From NCBI RefSeq assembly GCF_013284035.1, contig NZ_CP054141.1:2728001-2792000 (forward strand): 64,000 bases of DNA. Reading direction: 5' to 3'. The DNA is from Flavobacterium sp. M31R6 (GTDB lineage: Bacteria > Bacteroidota > Bacteroidia > Flavobacteriales > Flavobacteriaceae). Below are positions 43,522 through 52,876 of the stretch, piece after piece; positions within the stretch are counted from its first letter, which is position 1, and each line of letters starts with the position of its first letter. The notes under the pieces were generated by a model. It saw only the letters and a list, made by a program, of their open reading frames with translations. It did no database searches and had not been told where the DNA came from. Position numbers and translations under genes: made by a program.

Positions 43522-44124
43522 TTAACCTTCGTCTTCTTCTGTATCTTTTTGATTGGACTCATCGTCAATTTCTTCCTCTTTAACTGAATCCAATTCAAAG
43601 AAACTAAAAATAGAGCCACCATAACTTTTCTGGAAAGAAAAATTAATCATGTGATCCAGTTTGGTGTACTTCGAATGCTCAATAACCATCATGCCATCTT
43701 CATTGAGTAATCCTTTTTCGAAAATCAATAAAACAATTTTCTCAAATATTTTTTGATCTAAACCATAAGGAGGATCTGCAAAAATAATATCGTAAGTTGT
43801 TTTACATTTTTCCAAAAAAGAGAAAACATCACTTTTGGTGGCCGCAATATTAAAATCATATTCAGATGCCACTTGCTTGATGAATTTCACACACCCAAAA
43901 TCACCATCAACTGAAGTAATTGGCGTACTTCCTCGTGAAGCAAACTCATAGCTGATATTGCCTGTTCCGGCAAATAAATCCAATACTTTCAAACTGTCAA
44001 AGCTGAAATGATTATTCAAAACATTGAATAATGCTTCTTTGGACATATCGGTTGTAGGTCGAACGGGGAGTCCTTTTGGTGGAGAAATGCGTCTTCCTTT
44101 GTATTTTCCAGATATGATTCTCAT
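43522..44124 (-). CDS. rsmD: 16S rRNA (guanine-966-N2)-methyltransferase
   Basis: 200 aa. RsmD starts MRIISGKYKGRRI, has RPTTDMSKEALFNVL, the SAM loop DLFAGTGNISYE (49-60) and catalytic DPPY (117-120). The tail is acidic (KEEEIDDESNQKDTEEDEG). It methylates G966 of 16S rRNA. The ATG overlaps the stop of the DUF3822 gene by 4 nt (44121-44124), so they are translationally coupled, a pairing I recall from related genomes. Confidence 0.95.
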   Translation of the reverse strand: MRIISGKYKGRRISPPKGLPVRPTTDMSKEALFNVLNNHFSFDSLKVLDLFAGTGNISYEFASRGSTPITSVDGDFGCVKFIKQVASEYDFNIAATKSDVFSFLEKCKTTYDIIFADPPYGLDQKIFEKIVLLIFEKGLLNEDGMMVIEHSKYTKLDHMINFSFQKSYGGSIFSFFELDSVKEEEIDDESNQKDTEEDEG

Positions 44125-44933
44125 GAGTTAAAAAGTATAAAATGTTGCAGATTCTGTCCTGCTGAAAAGTTGTTGCTTTTTTGTAAATCTGTTACATCAA
44201 GAAAGGATACATTTCGAATGTATTTGAAAGCGATTTTATAAAAATCATCTTCTTCCGAAATGGCTCCTAATAATTCCAATTGGAAACTTTCGGGATTCAT
44301 ATTTAGCTGTTCGGCTGTAAAAAGCAGATAGTAAATGAAATCCTCTGGCGTTTTATATTCGAATGAATTGAATAAAAGTAATTTTTGATTCTGAATCACA
44401 ATAATTTCAAAATGTCCAGGATTAAAATGGACAATCATTTTCTTATTGTCATTGTTTTTGGATGCATCCAAAAGCTTTGAAACCAAGATACTGTTGGCGT
44501 GTTTGTAATCGAAAGAACCAAATTGATCTATAAAAAAGTTATTGATATTCACATACGGAATGTAAACCGCATTCATCTGATAATTGTTGATTTCATCAAA
44601 TGCAAAAAAGTCGGTTTCAAAAACTTTGGTGTTGTATTGCAAATAACTGCCTAGAAAATTTTCATCAAATAGGGCAGTGGGAACAAATGTCGAAAGATTG
44701 TTATTATGAATCACTTGAATTTCATCGTAACTGTCATTCAGTTCCGGATAATTTCGGAAAGCATCCGAAAACAATTCCTCAATCTTGGTCGATTTATGGA
44801 AAGTGTCAAAATGAATTTCATTTATAGATACAATTGTATTATGAAGCGTATCAAAACAACAAAAAGAGAGTCCTGTCAGTGAAACCTGAATGGAAAGCTT
44901 TTTGTATTTTTTATCGGTTATATTGGTGCTCAT
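44121..44933 (-). CDS. DUF3822 family protein
   Basis: 270 aa. Family features: N-terminal KLSIQVSLTGLSFCCFD, the middle IVIQNQKLLLFNSFEYKTPEDFIYYLLFTAEQLN, and FQLELLGAISEEDD. It looks like an actin/ASKHA-type fold fragment, but no ATP motifs can be claimed. Function unknown. Coupled to rsmD by a 4-nt overlap. Upstream lies a long repeat-rich divergent region. Confidence 0.85.
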   Translation of the reverse strand: MSTNITDKKYKKLSIQVSLTGLSFCCFDTLHNTIVSINEIHFDTFHKSTKIEELFSDAFRNYPELNDSYDEIQVIHNNNLSTFVPTALFDENFLGSYLQYNTKVFETDFFAFDEINNYQMNAVYIPYVNINNFFIDQFGSFDYKHANSILVSKLLDASKNNDNKKMIVHFNPGHFEIIVIQNQKLLLFNSFEYKTPEDFIYYLLFTAEQLNMNPESFQLELLGAISEEDDFYKIAFKYIRNVSFLDVTDLQKSNNFSAGQNLQHFILFNS

Positions 44934-44959
44934 AGTATTTTCTTCAACAATGCAAACTT

Positions 44960-45190
44960 ACGAATAAAAAGGCAATGGCAATATCAAAAATCAATGGCAA
45001 TGGCAATATCAATGGCAATAGAAAAAAAATAAAGTTTAATAGTAAATAAAAAATGGAATAGGCTTTCAATCTAAATTGAAATTCCAAGTTAATAATGATT
45101 TTTGATATTGCAATTGTAATTGTTTTTTGCCATTGATATTGCAATTGATTTTTGAAATTGATTTTTGAAATTGAAATTGCCATTGAAATA
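44960..45190. repeat. CAATGGCAATATCAATGG-word inverted repeat region
   Basis: Left block (44968-45020) is built from GGCAATGGCAATATCAA-type words. Right block (about 45100-45190) is its approximate complement (TTGATATTGCAATTG, TTGCCATTGATATTGCAATTG). The centre is AT-rich (45020-45090). It fills the divergent intergenic space between the DUF3822 and helicase genes and could fold into a long imperfect hairpin. Same words occur at 8172-8216. Confidence 0.65.
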
Positions 45191-45193
45191 GCC

Positions 45194-45201
45194 TTACTTT
45201 G
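45194..45201 (+). promoter_or_regulatory. Candidate helicase-gene -7 box
   Basis: TTACTTTG, one mismatch from TAnnTTTG, 17 nt before the ATG, with TTG words 20-30 nt upstream from the repeat. Confidence 0.4.
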
Positions 45202-45218
45202 CAATCAAAATATACCCA

Positions 45219-46643
45219 ATGAATTCCTCCTCATTTTACAGCCATTTACAGAAAAAATTCCCTTTTCAGCCGACGTATAATCAGGATATATTTTTTCAAA
45301 AAATCGCTATTTTCTTGACCGACACTCAAAATGAAACCATTTTTGTGCTGAAAGGTTATGCAGGAACTGGGAAAACAACGGTTATTTCCACGATTGTAAA
45401 TAGCTTACTGGAGATTGACAAAAAGTGTGTTTTACTTGCTCCAACTGGGAGAGCGGCCAAGGTAATTTCTAATTACTCGAACAAATCGGCTTTTACGATT
45501 CATAAAAAAATCTATTTCCCGAAGAAGAATTCAGGGGGAGGCGTTTCGTTTACTTTACAACAGAACAAACATAAAAATACTGTTTTCATAGTCGATGAAG
45601 CTTCGATGATTTCGGATACGAATTCGGATTCCAAATTATATGAAAATGGTTCTTTGCTCGATGATTTGATCTCCTATGTATATTCGGGAACCAATTGCAA
45701 AATGATTCTATTGGGGGATACGGCTCAGTTACCGCCTGTGAATTTGGACATAAGCCCGGCTTTGGACATACATACGCTTAGCATAAATTACAACAAAGAG
45801 GTAGAATATATTGAGCTTGATGAAGTAATGCGTCAGGAGGAAAATTCAGGGATTTTACACAATGCGACAGAATTGAGGGAATTGTTGAAAGATACTTTTA
45901 TAACCGAATTCAAATTCAATGTTCGGAAATTCAAAGACATTGTTCGTTTGGTTGATGGCTATGATATTCAGGATGCAATTCATTCGGCTTACAGCAATTT
46001 TAGTATAGAAGACACCGCTTTTATTGTTCGTTCCAATAAAAGGGCAAATCAATATAATGAGCAAATACGGACAAAAATTCTCGATAAAGAAAGTGAACTC
46101 TCCACAGGAGATTTCCTGATGGTGGTAAAGAATAATTATTTTTGGCTAAAGGATTCGGATGAAGCCGGATTTATTGCCAATGGTGATATTATCGAGATTT
46201 TGGAAATGTTTGGCATAATGGAACTCTACGGTTTTAAATTTGCAAAAGTAAAAATCCGAATGATTGACTATCCCGATCAGAAACCTTTTGAAACTGTGCT
46301 TTTGATGAATACCATAAAAAGTGAATCCCCGTCTTTGACATTCGAGGAATCAAATCGTTTGTACCAAGAAGTGATGAAAGATTATGAAAGTGAAACTACA
46401 AAGTACAAAAAGTTCCAAAAAGTTAAGGAAAACGAATATTTCAATGCATTACAAGTTAAATTCTCGTATGCTATTACTTGTCATAAATCGCAGGGAGGGC
46501 AATGGAATACGGTCTTTATAGAACAACCGTATTTACCAAATGGTATTGACAGAGATTACATTAGATGGTTATACACCGCTATGACGAGAGCCAAAAATAA
46601 GTTATATTTGATAGGTTTTAAGGATGAGAGTTTTGTGGAATGA
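45219..46643 (+). CDS. RecD-like ATP-dependent DNA helicase/exonuclease-type ATPase
   Basis: 474 aa superfamily 1 helicase. Walker A GYAGTGKT (46-53), motif Ia LLAPTGRAAKVIS, Walker B VFIVDEASMIS, motif III MILLGDTAQLPP, and C-terminal motifs AITCHKSQGGQWN and YTAMTRAKNKLYLIG. Similar to the RecD/TraA-type single-subunit helicases but short and without a nuclease domain. Likely a 5'-3' helicase in DNA repair. Monocistronic. Confidence 0.88.
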   Translation: MNSSSFYSHLQKKFPFQPTYNQDIFFQKIAIFLTDTQNETIFVLKGYAGTGKTTVISTIVNSLLEIDKKCVLLAPTGRAAKVISNYSNKSAFTIHKKIYFPKKNSGGGVSFTLQQNKHKNTVFIVDEASMISDTNSDSKLYENGSLLDDLISYVYSGTNCKMILLGDTAQLPPVNLDISPALDIHTLSINYNKEVEYIELDEVMRQEENSGILHNATELRELLKDTFITEFKFNVRKFKDIVRLVDGYDIQDAIHSAYSNFSIEDTAFIVRSNKRANQYNEQIRTKILDKESELSTGDFLMVVKNNYFWLKDSDEAGFIANGDIIEILEMFGIMELYGFKFAKVKIRMIDYPDQKPFETVLLMNTIKSESPSLTFEESNRLYQEVMKDYESETTKYKKFQKVKENEYFNALQVKFSYAITCHKSQGGQWNTVFIEQPYLPNGIDRDYIRWLYTAMTRAKNKLYLIGFKDESFVE

Positions 46644-46652
46644 TTAAAAAAT

Positions 46653-46730
46653 TAACCACAGATTCGCAGATCTTGAATGAATAATAGATTACTATAGATT
46701 TATAAAAAAATCTGCAAATCTGCGGTAAAA
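46653..46730. repeat. Inverted repeat of ACCACAGATTCGCAGAT type
   Basis: ACCACAGATTCGCAGAT (46655-46671) and ATCTGCAAATCTGCGGT (46711-46727) are near-exact complements. The hairpin lies between the helicase gene and the dioxygenase gene and may act as a terminator. Decayed relatives lie at 23756 and 29860. Confidence 0.65.
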
Positions 46731-46742
46731 AAAATAAATACA

Positions 46743-47576
46743 ATGAACACACTAAATGACTTACATAAAATATCAGGTTCATTTTCAAATACTGAAAAAA
46801 TGCCTGTTTTGTTTTTGGGACACGGAAGTCCAATGAACGCCATCGAAGAAAATCAGTTTGTGACCGGTTTTCGTGATTTGGCAAAAACGCTTCCCAAACC
46901 CAATGCTATTTTGTGTATATCGGCACATTGGTTTACTAATGGAACCAAAGTTACCGCAATGGAAATACCAAGAACAATTCATGATTTTGGCGGATTTCCA
47001 CAAGAATTATTTGAAGTGCAATATCCCGCCAAAGGAAGCCCTGAATTAGCAACCGTAACCCAAGAATTATTATTGCCAAACAGTGTAGAATTAGATCAAC
47101 ATTGGGGTTTAGACCACGGAGCTTGGAGTGTAATTAAACATTTATATCCAGATGCTGATATTCCTGTAATTCAGATGAGTATCGATTATACAAAATCAGG
47201 ACAATATCATTTTGATTTGGCGCAAAAACTAAGTGCGTTGCGCAGTAAAGGAATTTTGATTGTAGGCAGTGGCAATATCATCCATAATTTGAGAATGGTT
47301 GATTTTAGAAACATCAATACTGAAAATTACGGTTACGATTGGGCTGTAGAAGCAAGGGCAGATATAAACGATTATTTACTCGATGGCAATTTTCAACCGC
47401 TTATTGATTTTGAAAAACAGAGTAAAGCTTTTCAACTGGCAATTCCAACACCGGATCATTATTTACCTTTAATTTATACTTTGGGACTAAAAGGGAAATC
47501 AGAAGAATTGAGTTTGTTCAATGATAAATTGGTAGGAGGGTCGTTGAGTATGACTTCGGTGAAGATTTCGAATTAA
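46743..47576 (+). CDS. ygiD: Extradiol ring-cleavage dioxygenase (4,5-DOPA dioxygenase / YgiD-like)
   Basis: 277 aa (class III extradiol LigB family). Zinc/iron ligands: H in LFLGHGSPMNAI, H in ISAHWFTNGT, H in LDHGAWSV and H in GSGNIIHNL; these are the DODA-family ligands. First residues before MPVLFLGHG are variable. YgiD-type enzymes open L-DOPA; the physiological substrate in this organism is unknown. Confidence 0.88.
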   Translation: MNTLNDLHKISGSFSNTEKMPVLFLGHGSPMNAIEENQFVTGFRDLAKTLPKPNAILCISAHWFTNGTKVTAMEIPRTIHDFGGFPQELFEVQYPAKGSPELATVTQELLLPNSVELDQHWGLDHGAWSVIKHLYPDADIPVIQMSIDYTKSGQYHFDLAQKLSALRSKGILIVGSGNIIHNLRMVDFRNINTENYGYDWAVEARADINDYLLDGNFQPLIDFEKQSKAFQLAIPTPDHYLPLIYTLGLKGKSEELSLFNDKLVGGSLSMTSVKISN

Positions 47577-47661
47577 TTTATAGAAAAATCTTATATTTGA
47601 CAAAAATATATAGCTTATATAATTTTATAAAATGTCATATTTAATTTAGAATACTCAATAG

Positions 47662-48465
47662 ATGGCTAAAATTAAAGTTAAGGATACCGAAGTTACCGTA
47701 GTATCAATCAATAATAATGATTATATTTCTATTACAGACATTGCAAAACACAAAACTGATGATACAAGTGCAACCATTGGAAATTGGATGCGAAATAGAA
47801 ATACATTAGAATTCTTGGGGCTTTGGGAAACATTATATAACCCAAATTTTAAACCCCTCGAATTCGAGGGGTTTAAAAAAGAGGCCGGTTTAAACGCCTT
47901 TACAATGTCTCCTCAAAAATGGATAAATACAACTGATGCCATTGGTTTTGTTTCAAAATCAGGGCGATATGGCGGAACGTTTACTCATAAAGATATTGCC
48001 TTTAAATTTGCAAGTTGGATTTCAGTTGAATTTGAACTTTATATTGTTAAAGAATTTCAGCGTTTAAAAGAAGAAGAGCAAAAACATATTGGTTGGTCGG
48101 TACACAGGGAATTAACAAAAATAAACTACCACATCCATACCGATGCTATTAAACACAATTTAACACCCAAAACACTTACTACTTTACAAATCTCAATAGT
48201 ATATGCTAATGAAGCCGATGTATTGAATATGGCTTTGTTTGGGATGATTGCTAAACAATGGCGAGAACAAAACCCTGATTTGAAAGGAAATATTCGGGAT
48301 TATGCCTCAATAAATGAGCTAATTTGTTTATCTAATCTGGAAAATTTAAACGCTCTTTTTATCAACGAAAATTTATCACAAAAAGAACGATTAGTAAAAC
48401 TCAATCAAATAGCTATACAGCAAATGATTATTTTAAAAGAGGTAGAAAATAAAAAATTAAAATAA
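47662..48465 (+). CDS. KilA-N domain protein
   Basis: 267 aa. The KilA-N DNA-binding domain spans about 5-135 (VSINNNDYISITDIAKHK, then NWMRNRNTLEFLGLWE, FTMSPQKWINTTDAIG, GRYGGTFTHKDIAFKFASWISVEFELYI). The C-terminal half is helical (TPKTLTTLQISIVYANEADVLNMALFG). KilA-N comes from phage and plasmid antirepressor-like proteins, and stand-alone genes are common in Bacteroidota. No other phage genes are near. A perfect 32-bp palindrome sits inside the gene at 47847-47878 (codons for NFKPLEFEGFKK). Confidence 0.85.
   Translation: MAKIKVKDTEVTVVSINNNDYISITDIAKHKTDDTSATIGNWMRNRNTLEFLGLWETLYNPNFKPLEFEGFKKEAGLNAFTMSPQKWINTTDAIGFVSKSGRYGGTFTHKDIAFKFASWISVEFELYIVKEFQRLKEEEQKHIGWSVHRELTKINYHIHTDAIKHNLTPKTLTTLQISIVYANEADVLNMALFGMIAKQWREQNPDLKGNIRDYASINELICLSNLENLNALFINENLSQKERLVKLNQIAIQQMIILKEVENKKLK
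47847..47878. repeat. 32-bp perfect palindrome inside the KilA-N gene
   Basis: TTTTAAACCCCTCGAA followed directly by its exact reverse complement, with AATT at the centre. It encodes part of NPNFKPLEFEGFKK, a segment I recall as conserved in protein sequence in the family (NPNF-x-P-x-EF-x-GF). It may be a binding site, a cruciform, or coincidence of codon choice. Confidence 0.9.
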
Positions 48466-48513
48466 AACTTTGCAATTTACCACCTTCGTGGCAATTAAAA
48501 AACATATAAAGTA

Positions 48514-49242
48514 ATGAAAATAATAGCAGTCATTCCCGCCCGTTACGCATCCACACGATTTCCAGCAAAACTGATGCAGGATTTGGGAGGTAAAACGGTT
48601 ATTTTAAGAACTTACGAAGCAGCCATAAACACTCAATTGTTTGACGATGTCTTTGTGGTAACTGATTCCGATTTGATTTTTGATGAAATAGTTTCCAATG
48701 GAGGAAAAGTCATTCGAAGTATCAAAGAACACGAATCGGGGAGTGATCGTATTGCAGAAGCAGTTGAAAATCTAGATGTTGATATTGTTATCAATGTGCA
48801 AGGGGATGAACCATTTATTGATGCAGTACCTCTAGCAAAAGTCATCGAAGTTTTTAAAAATGATACTTCAAATCAAGTTGATTTGGCTTCTTTGATGAGA
48901 GAGATAAAAAACGAAGACGAAATCAACAATCCTAATAATGTTAAAGTGGTAGTTGACCAAAACGGATTTGCATTGTATTTTTCACGTTCGGTGATTCCGT
49001 ATCCACGAGAGAAAAATGTTGGTGTTCGTTATATGCAGCATATTGGAATTTATGCTTTTAGAAAACAAGCGCTTTTAGATTTTTATAGCTTACCAATGAA
49101 GTCATTGGAAGCCTCCGAAAAATTAGAACAATTGCGTTATCTGGAATTTGGAAAACGCATCAAAATGGTAGAAACCACACACGTTGGAATTGGAATCGAC
49201 ACTGCAGAAGATTTGGAAAAAGCCAGAAAAATGATAGGATAA
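48514..49242 (+). CDS. kdsB: 3-deoxy-manno-octulosonate cytidylyltransferase
   Basis: 242 aa. Start motif [20 protein letters not shown] (CMP-Kdo synthetase signature), then [38 protein letters not shown] and [16 protein letters not shown]. Activates Kdo with CTP for LPS core synthesis. Full length. Followed by a terminator at 49244-49293. Confidence 0.96.
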   Translation: MKIIAVIPARYASTRFPAKLMQDLGGKTVILRTYEAAINTQLFDDVFVVTDSDLIFDEIVSNGGKVIRSIKEHESGSDRIAEAVENLDVDIVINVQGDEPFIDAVPLAKVIEVFKNDTSNQVDLASLMREIKNEDEINNPNNVKVVVDQNGFALYFSRSVIPYPREKNVGVRYMQHIGIYAFRKQALLDFYSLPMKSLEASEKLEQLRYLEFGKRIKMVETTHVGIGIDTAEDLEKARKMIG

Positions 49243-49243
49243 A

Positions 49244-49293
49244 AAAATCCCCGTTTCAAAGATTTTATTTATAATCTTCGAATCGGGGGTTTT
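49244..49293. terminator. kdsB terminator
   Basis: ATCCCCG...AGATT-ttatttata-AATCT...CGGGGGTTTT: an interrupted long hairpin between convergent genes kdsB and the GH3 gene. Confidence 0.8.
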
Positions 49294-49309
49294 ATCTTTT
49301 TAAAACAAA

Positions 49310-51184
49310 TTAGTATCGCAATCCAAACCCAAAAGCATACAAAGGATCTTTTGAATCATAAGGGACATCTTCTTTTTGGTTTCTGACCGCCTCCATTGAT
49401 GAAGGTAATTCAAAAGGTAATTTACCTTCTGGTTTGGCAACACCAAAAATAACATCCAAAAGAGCAGCATCACTTGCTCCATAATTACCGAAAACAGCTT
49501 TGGCAGCCCCATTTATTTCAGGAAATACAGCAGGACGATCCAAATAAATGTCTATAATAGTTGGTACGGTTTTGCAAAGTGTCAAAACATCTTCTAAATC
49601 CTTTCCTTTAAAATCCAAGTCACCATGGTGAAATCCTTTGGCAAACGGATTGTCAGTATCAAGAGGAACCCAAGGCGTATTCAAACGGATAATGGCGATA
49701 TCTGCTTGCTCAGGTAAAGCAACAATAATACCGTATTGAGAAGCAATTTTAGGATCTACATTTTTTACATAAATCTTCAATTTATTTGATACAGACAAAG
49801 GAAGTTTTAAATCATTTTTCAATAAAGTCATGGAGCGACGTTGGGTATCTTCACCTAATTTTTTAAAATCGGCACGACCTACTATTTTTGTTGCATTTTC
49901 TACATCAATATAAGGGTTATCAAATAAACCTAAAATGAATTTTTGGCGTAATAATCTTCGAACTGATTGATCAATTCTAGATTCTTTAATTTTTCCTTCT
50001 TTGACTAATTGAACAATATATTGAGGGCAATTTTCTCCACCGAATTGATCACAACCCGCATCAATTATCTTTTTTACTCTTTCAATTTCGCTAAGATTTT
50101 CAACTCCCCAAGCTCTTGCAGGCCATATTACAGCTCCCATGTGTGTATCTGAAACCAAACCCCAATCGGTACAAACTACTCCATCAAATTTATATTTTTC
50201 ACGCAGTAATTTGGTAATTATGTCTTTATTGTAGGAGAACCCAACATTTTCTGAAGTTTGATCCATTGGTACTCCATAATACGGCATAATGCAAGCAGTA
50301 TTTGCTTTGAATGCAGCTTCAAAAGGAATTAGATGATAATTGAAATTTTTTCCAGGATACACCTGACCTTTTTGATATTGAAAATGTGGATCCAAACCTT
50401 CTTTTTGAGGACCGCCACCCGAGAAATGTTTAGTCATACAAGCTACACTGGTATTTCCCAATTGTTTTCCCTGAAAACCTAAAATATAAGCTTGAATCAT
50501 TCGAGCAGATAAATTTGCATCCTCCCCAAAAGTTCCACTTACACGAGGCCAGCGAGGTTCTGTTGCCAAATCGGCCATGGGATGCAAAGCTTCTCGGATT
50601 CCAACAGCTAGATATTCTTGTCGAGCAATATCTCCAAATTTTTGGGTCAAAACGGGATCGTTTATTGCAGCAAAACCCAATTGCTCTGGCCACTGAGAAA
50701 ATCCATTGGCTTCCATCGCAAATACATTGTTACTGAAATAATGACGTGGATCTGATGCAATGGTTACAGGAATTCCAAGTCTGGATTCTTCGGCAACTTT
50801 TTGAATGGCATTATAACCCATTGCCAATTCTTTTACACCTGGTGCTTGCCAATAATTAAAATGATTCATTTTTTTATTAACAATCAAATCTCTTGCAGAA
50901 GGAATTCTAGCAGCCATTCCCGTAGCACCTTCTTGCTTATCAATACTTCCATCAGTGTTGATAAGCGTTCCATTGATGAACATCAATCCTGCTTTTTCAT
51001 CAATATTCATTAGCGAAATAAGATTGTCAATTCGCTTTTCAATCGGAAGATTTATATTTTCATAGGGATCCATTTTACCATTTTTATTGAGATCTCGATA
51101 TTTTGGAGGATCAATAAATGACAATGAAACAAAGCCAGTAACAAATAGTACTGAGATAAATAGTGGTTTGAATTTATTTCCCAT
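49310..51184 (-). CDS. Glycoside hydrolase family 3 enzyme
   Basis: 624 aa. N-terminal hydrophobic segment (9-25, PLFISVLFVTGFVSLSF) acts as signal or anchor. GH3 N-domain motifs: PVTIASDPRHY, LGFAAINDPVLTQKFGDI, KHFSGGGPQKEGLDPHF and the nucleophile Asp in GVVCTDWGLVSDTHMG. The C-terminal domain (MTLLKNDLKLPLS, then EGKLPFELPSS) lacks the usual fibronectin-like domain. Enzymes of this clade act as beta-glucosidase or exoglucanase on oligosaccharides; exact linkage unknown. Confidence 0.9.
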   Translation of the reverse strand: MGNKFKPLFISVLFVTGFVSLSFIDPPKYRDLNKNGKMDPYENINLPIEKRIDNLISLMNIDEKAGLMFINGTLINTDGSIDKQEGATGMAARIPSARDLIVNKKMNHFNYWQAPGVKELAMGYNAIQKVAEESRLGIPVTIASDPRHYFSNNVFAMEANGFSQWPEQLGFAAINDPVLTQKFGDIARQEYLAVGIREALHPMADLATEPRWPRVSGTFGEDANLSARMIQAYILGFQGKQLGNTSVACMTKHFSGGGPQKEGLDPHFQYQKGQVYPGKNFNYHLIPFEAAFKANTACIMPYYGVPMDQTSENVGFSYNKDIITKLLREKYKFDGVVCTDWGLVSDTHMGAVIWPARAWGVENLSEIERVKKIIDAGCDQFGGENCPQYIVQLVKEGKIKESRIDQSVRRLLRQKFILGLFDNPYIDVENATKIVGRADFKKLGEDTQRRSMTLLKNDLKLPLSVSNKLKIYVKNVDPKIASQYGIIVALPEQADIAIIRLNTPWVPLDTDNPFAKGFHHGDLDFKGKDLEDVLTLCKTVPTIIDIYLDRPAVFPEINGAAKAVFGNYGASDAALLDVIFGVAKPEGKLPFELPSSMEAVRNQKEDVPYDSKDPLYAFGFGLRY

Positions 51185-51361
51185 TTTGAATATGAATTAA
51201 AAAATTATTACAATGTGTTATTTCGACACAATGTACAAACATTTTTTTAATTTCAAACAATAGATATACATAAAAGTTTGAATAATAGAAAATTACGATA
51301 TTTGAAGTAAGTAAATTTGAACTTTTCAAACCATGTATTCACTATTTAAATTATTATTTTA

Positions 51362-52027
51362 CTAATTCATTTTTTCAATAATAATTAATTCATTGTGAAC
51401 TTCTACCCTTGGTATAGACTGTATTTTGTAATTATTGTCATTGAGTTCCTTAATTAAATTTTGATTTCTAAAATTATCTCCGGCGGTCAAACACATTGTA
51501 TTAAAAAGCACAACCCCTTTGCTCTTTAGTAAAAAGCAAATTCTATTGATAAAAAACTTTTCAAATAAGAAATTAGGCATTGTGGTATCTTGAAATATAT
51601 CAATTATAATCAAATCGTAACGATCTTTTGTTTTTAGAACAAATTCAAAAGCGTCATCAATTATAATATTCAGATTTTTTATTTCATGTAATTTGAAGTA
51701 CTCATTAGCAATTTTAATGATATCTGGGTCAATATCAACACCAGTGATTTTACCTTCAAAATGAATTTCATCTACCAATGTTTTAATGACGCTTCCGCCT
51801 GCAACTCCAAGTACTAGTGCGTTATCCATTTTTGCAATTCTCTCAAATCCAAAGTGTTTCAGACCTTTTCTTAATATGCGTTGCAAGCTGCCATAAGAAT
51901 AATTGGTGTTTTCAGAATCGAGTACTAATTCACCATTGGCCCATGTAACTTCAATGGTTTTACTCAAAGTAGATTTCGTTTTGAATATTTTAATGGGAAT
52001 AATATAACTTAATAATTTACGCATCAT
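51362..52027 (-). CDS. Spermidine-synthase-like methyltransferase fold protein
   Basis: 221 aa. Class I SAM/aminopropyltransferase fold: nucleotide motif VLGVAGGSVIKTL, acidic ribose contact GVDIDPDIIKIA, then DAFEFVLKTKDRYDLIIIDIFQD (D-I-F in place of the SpeE catalytic D). No N-terminal SpeE tetramer domain. It could be a methyltransferase or putative polyamine synthase; substrate not known. Two consecutive ATGs at the start. Confidence 0.82.
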   Translation of the reverse strand: MMRKLLSYIIPIKIFKTKSTLSKTIEVTWANGELVLDSENTNYSYGSLQRILRKGLKHFGFERIAKMDNALVLGVAGGSVIKTLVDEIHFEGKITGVDIDPDIIKIANEYFKLHEIKNLNIIIDDAFEFVLKTKDRYDLIIIDIFQDTTMPNFLFEKFFINRICFLLKSKGVVLFNTMCLTAGDNFRNQNLIKELNDNNYKIQSIPRVEVHNELIIIEKMN

Positions 52028-52089
52028 TAATTTAGGTTTTTATCAAAAATAAGATAATAATTATTTAATTTGTATAAAAATAATCATAA

Positions 52090-52644
52090 ATGAAGAGACG
52101 AATCTATAAATGGATTTTTGAGAATCTAATGGGCTGGAAAATAGAAGGTAGCTTGGATGAACAAATAAAAAAAAGTGTTTTAATGGTTATGCCACATACA
52201 AGTTGGCATGATTTTTACGTAGCCATTATTTGCAGAGGTGCTATAGGGGTAGATATCAATTGGGTTGGAAAGAAAGAATTATTTCGTTTCCCTTTTGAAT
52301 ATTTTTTCAAATCTTTGGGAGGTGCACCACTAGATAGAACAGGAGGGTTAAACAAAGTAGAATCTATAGTAAGTATTTTTAATTCGAAAGAAACGTTTCG
52401 ATTGGGATTGTCTCCTGAAGGAACTCGCAAAAAAGTTGAACAACTCAAGACTGGTTTTTATTATATAGCCTTAAAAGCAAATGTACCAATCATTCCTGTA
52501 TCAATAAATTTTGAAAAGAAAGTAGTCGATTTTGGACAACCATTTTACCCAACAAGCGATATTGAATCGGATTTGTCATATTTGAATAAACATTTTGTTG
52601 ATGCTAAGGGCAAAATACCTAAACATGGATATAAAGTATCTTAA
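52090..52644 (+). CDS. PlsC-like 1-acylglycerol-3-phosphate acyltransferase
   Basis: 184 aa, short. Acyltransferase block H-x4-D in MPHTSWHDFYVA, GGAPLDRTGG, the EGTR motif in LSPEGTRKKVEQLKTG and VPIIPVSINF. Starts MKRRIYKWIFENLMGWKIEG; only weak membrane character. Family transfers acyl from ACP or CoA to a lysophospholipid or lyso-lipid. Third acyltransferase of this window. A weak hairpin (GAGAATTG...CAATTCTC, 52658-52711) follows. Confidence 0.88.
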   Translation: MKRRIYKWIFENLMGWKIEGSLDEQIKKSVLMVMPHTSWHDFYVAIICRGAIGVDINWVGKKELFRFPFEYFFKSLGGAPLDRTGGLNKVESIVSIFNSKETFRLGLSPEGTRKKVEQLKTGFYYIALKANVPIIPVSINFEKKVVDFGQPFYPTSDIESDLSYLNKHFVDAKGKIPKHGYKVS

Positions 52645-52835
52645 AATAAAACTCGCTGAGAATTGCATAAAATATTTTTTCTGAATCCTTGCAAAGAATA
52701 TTCAATTCTCACAAAACGTATTTTATTTACTATTTTAATTGTTCCTTTTGAATTTTACGAAATTTCTTCTACTATTTATTTTCTTAAATAAGTTGGGTTC
52801 TGTTTTGTTTTTTTTATTCAAGAAAAAAACAACCT

Positions 52836-52876
52836 CAATTGATTTTAAAATTATCTTCAAATTTTAAAATCAATTG
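52836..52876 (-). terminator. XRE-gene terminator overlapping its stop codon
   Basis: CAATTGATTTTAAAA (52836-52850) and exact complement TTTTAAAATCAATTG (52862-52876) form a 15-bp stem. The second arm includes the TGA of the regulator gene (52870-52872), and a T run follows on the minus strand. Confidence 0.75.

Noticed and set aside
44960..45190. CRISPR array
   Set aside because: Words are 6-15 bp, degenerate and without regular spacers; no cas genes.
47662..48465. Prophage suggested by the KilA-N domain
   Set aside because: No integrase, capsid, terminase or attachment repeats nearby; neighbours are core genes.
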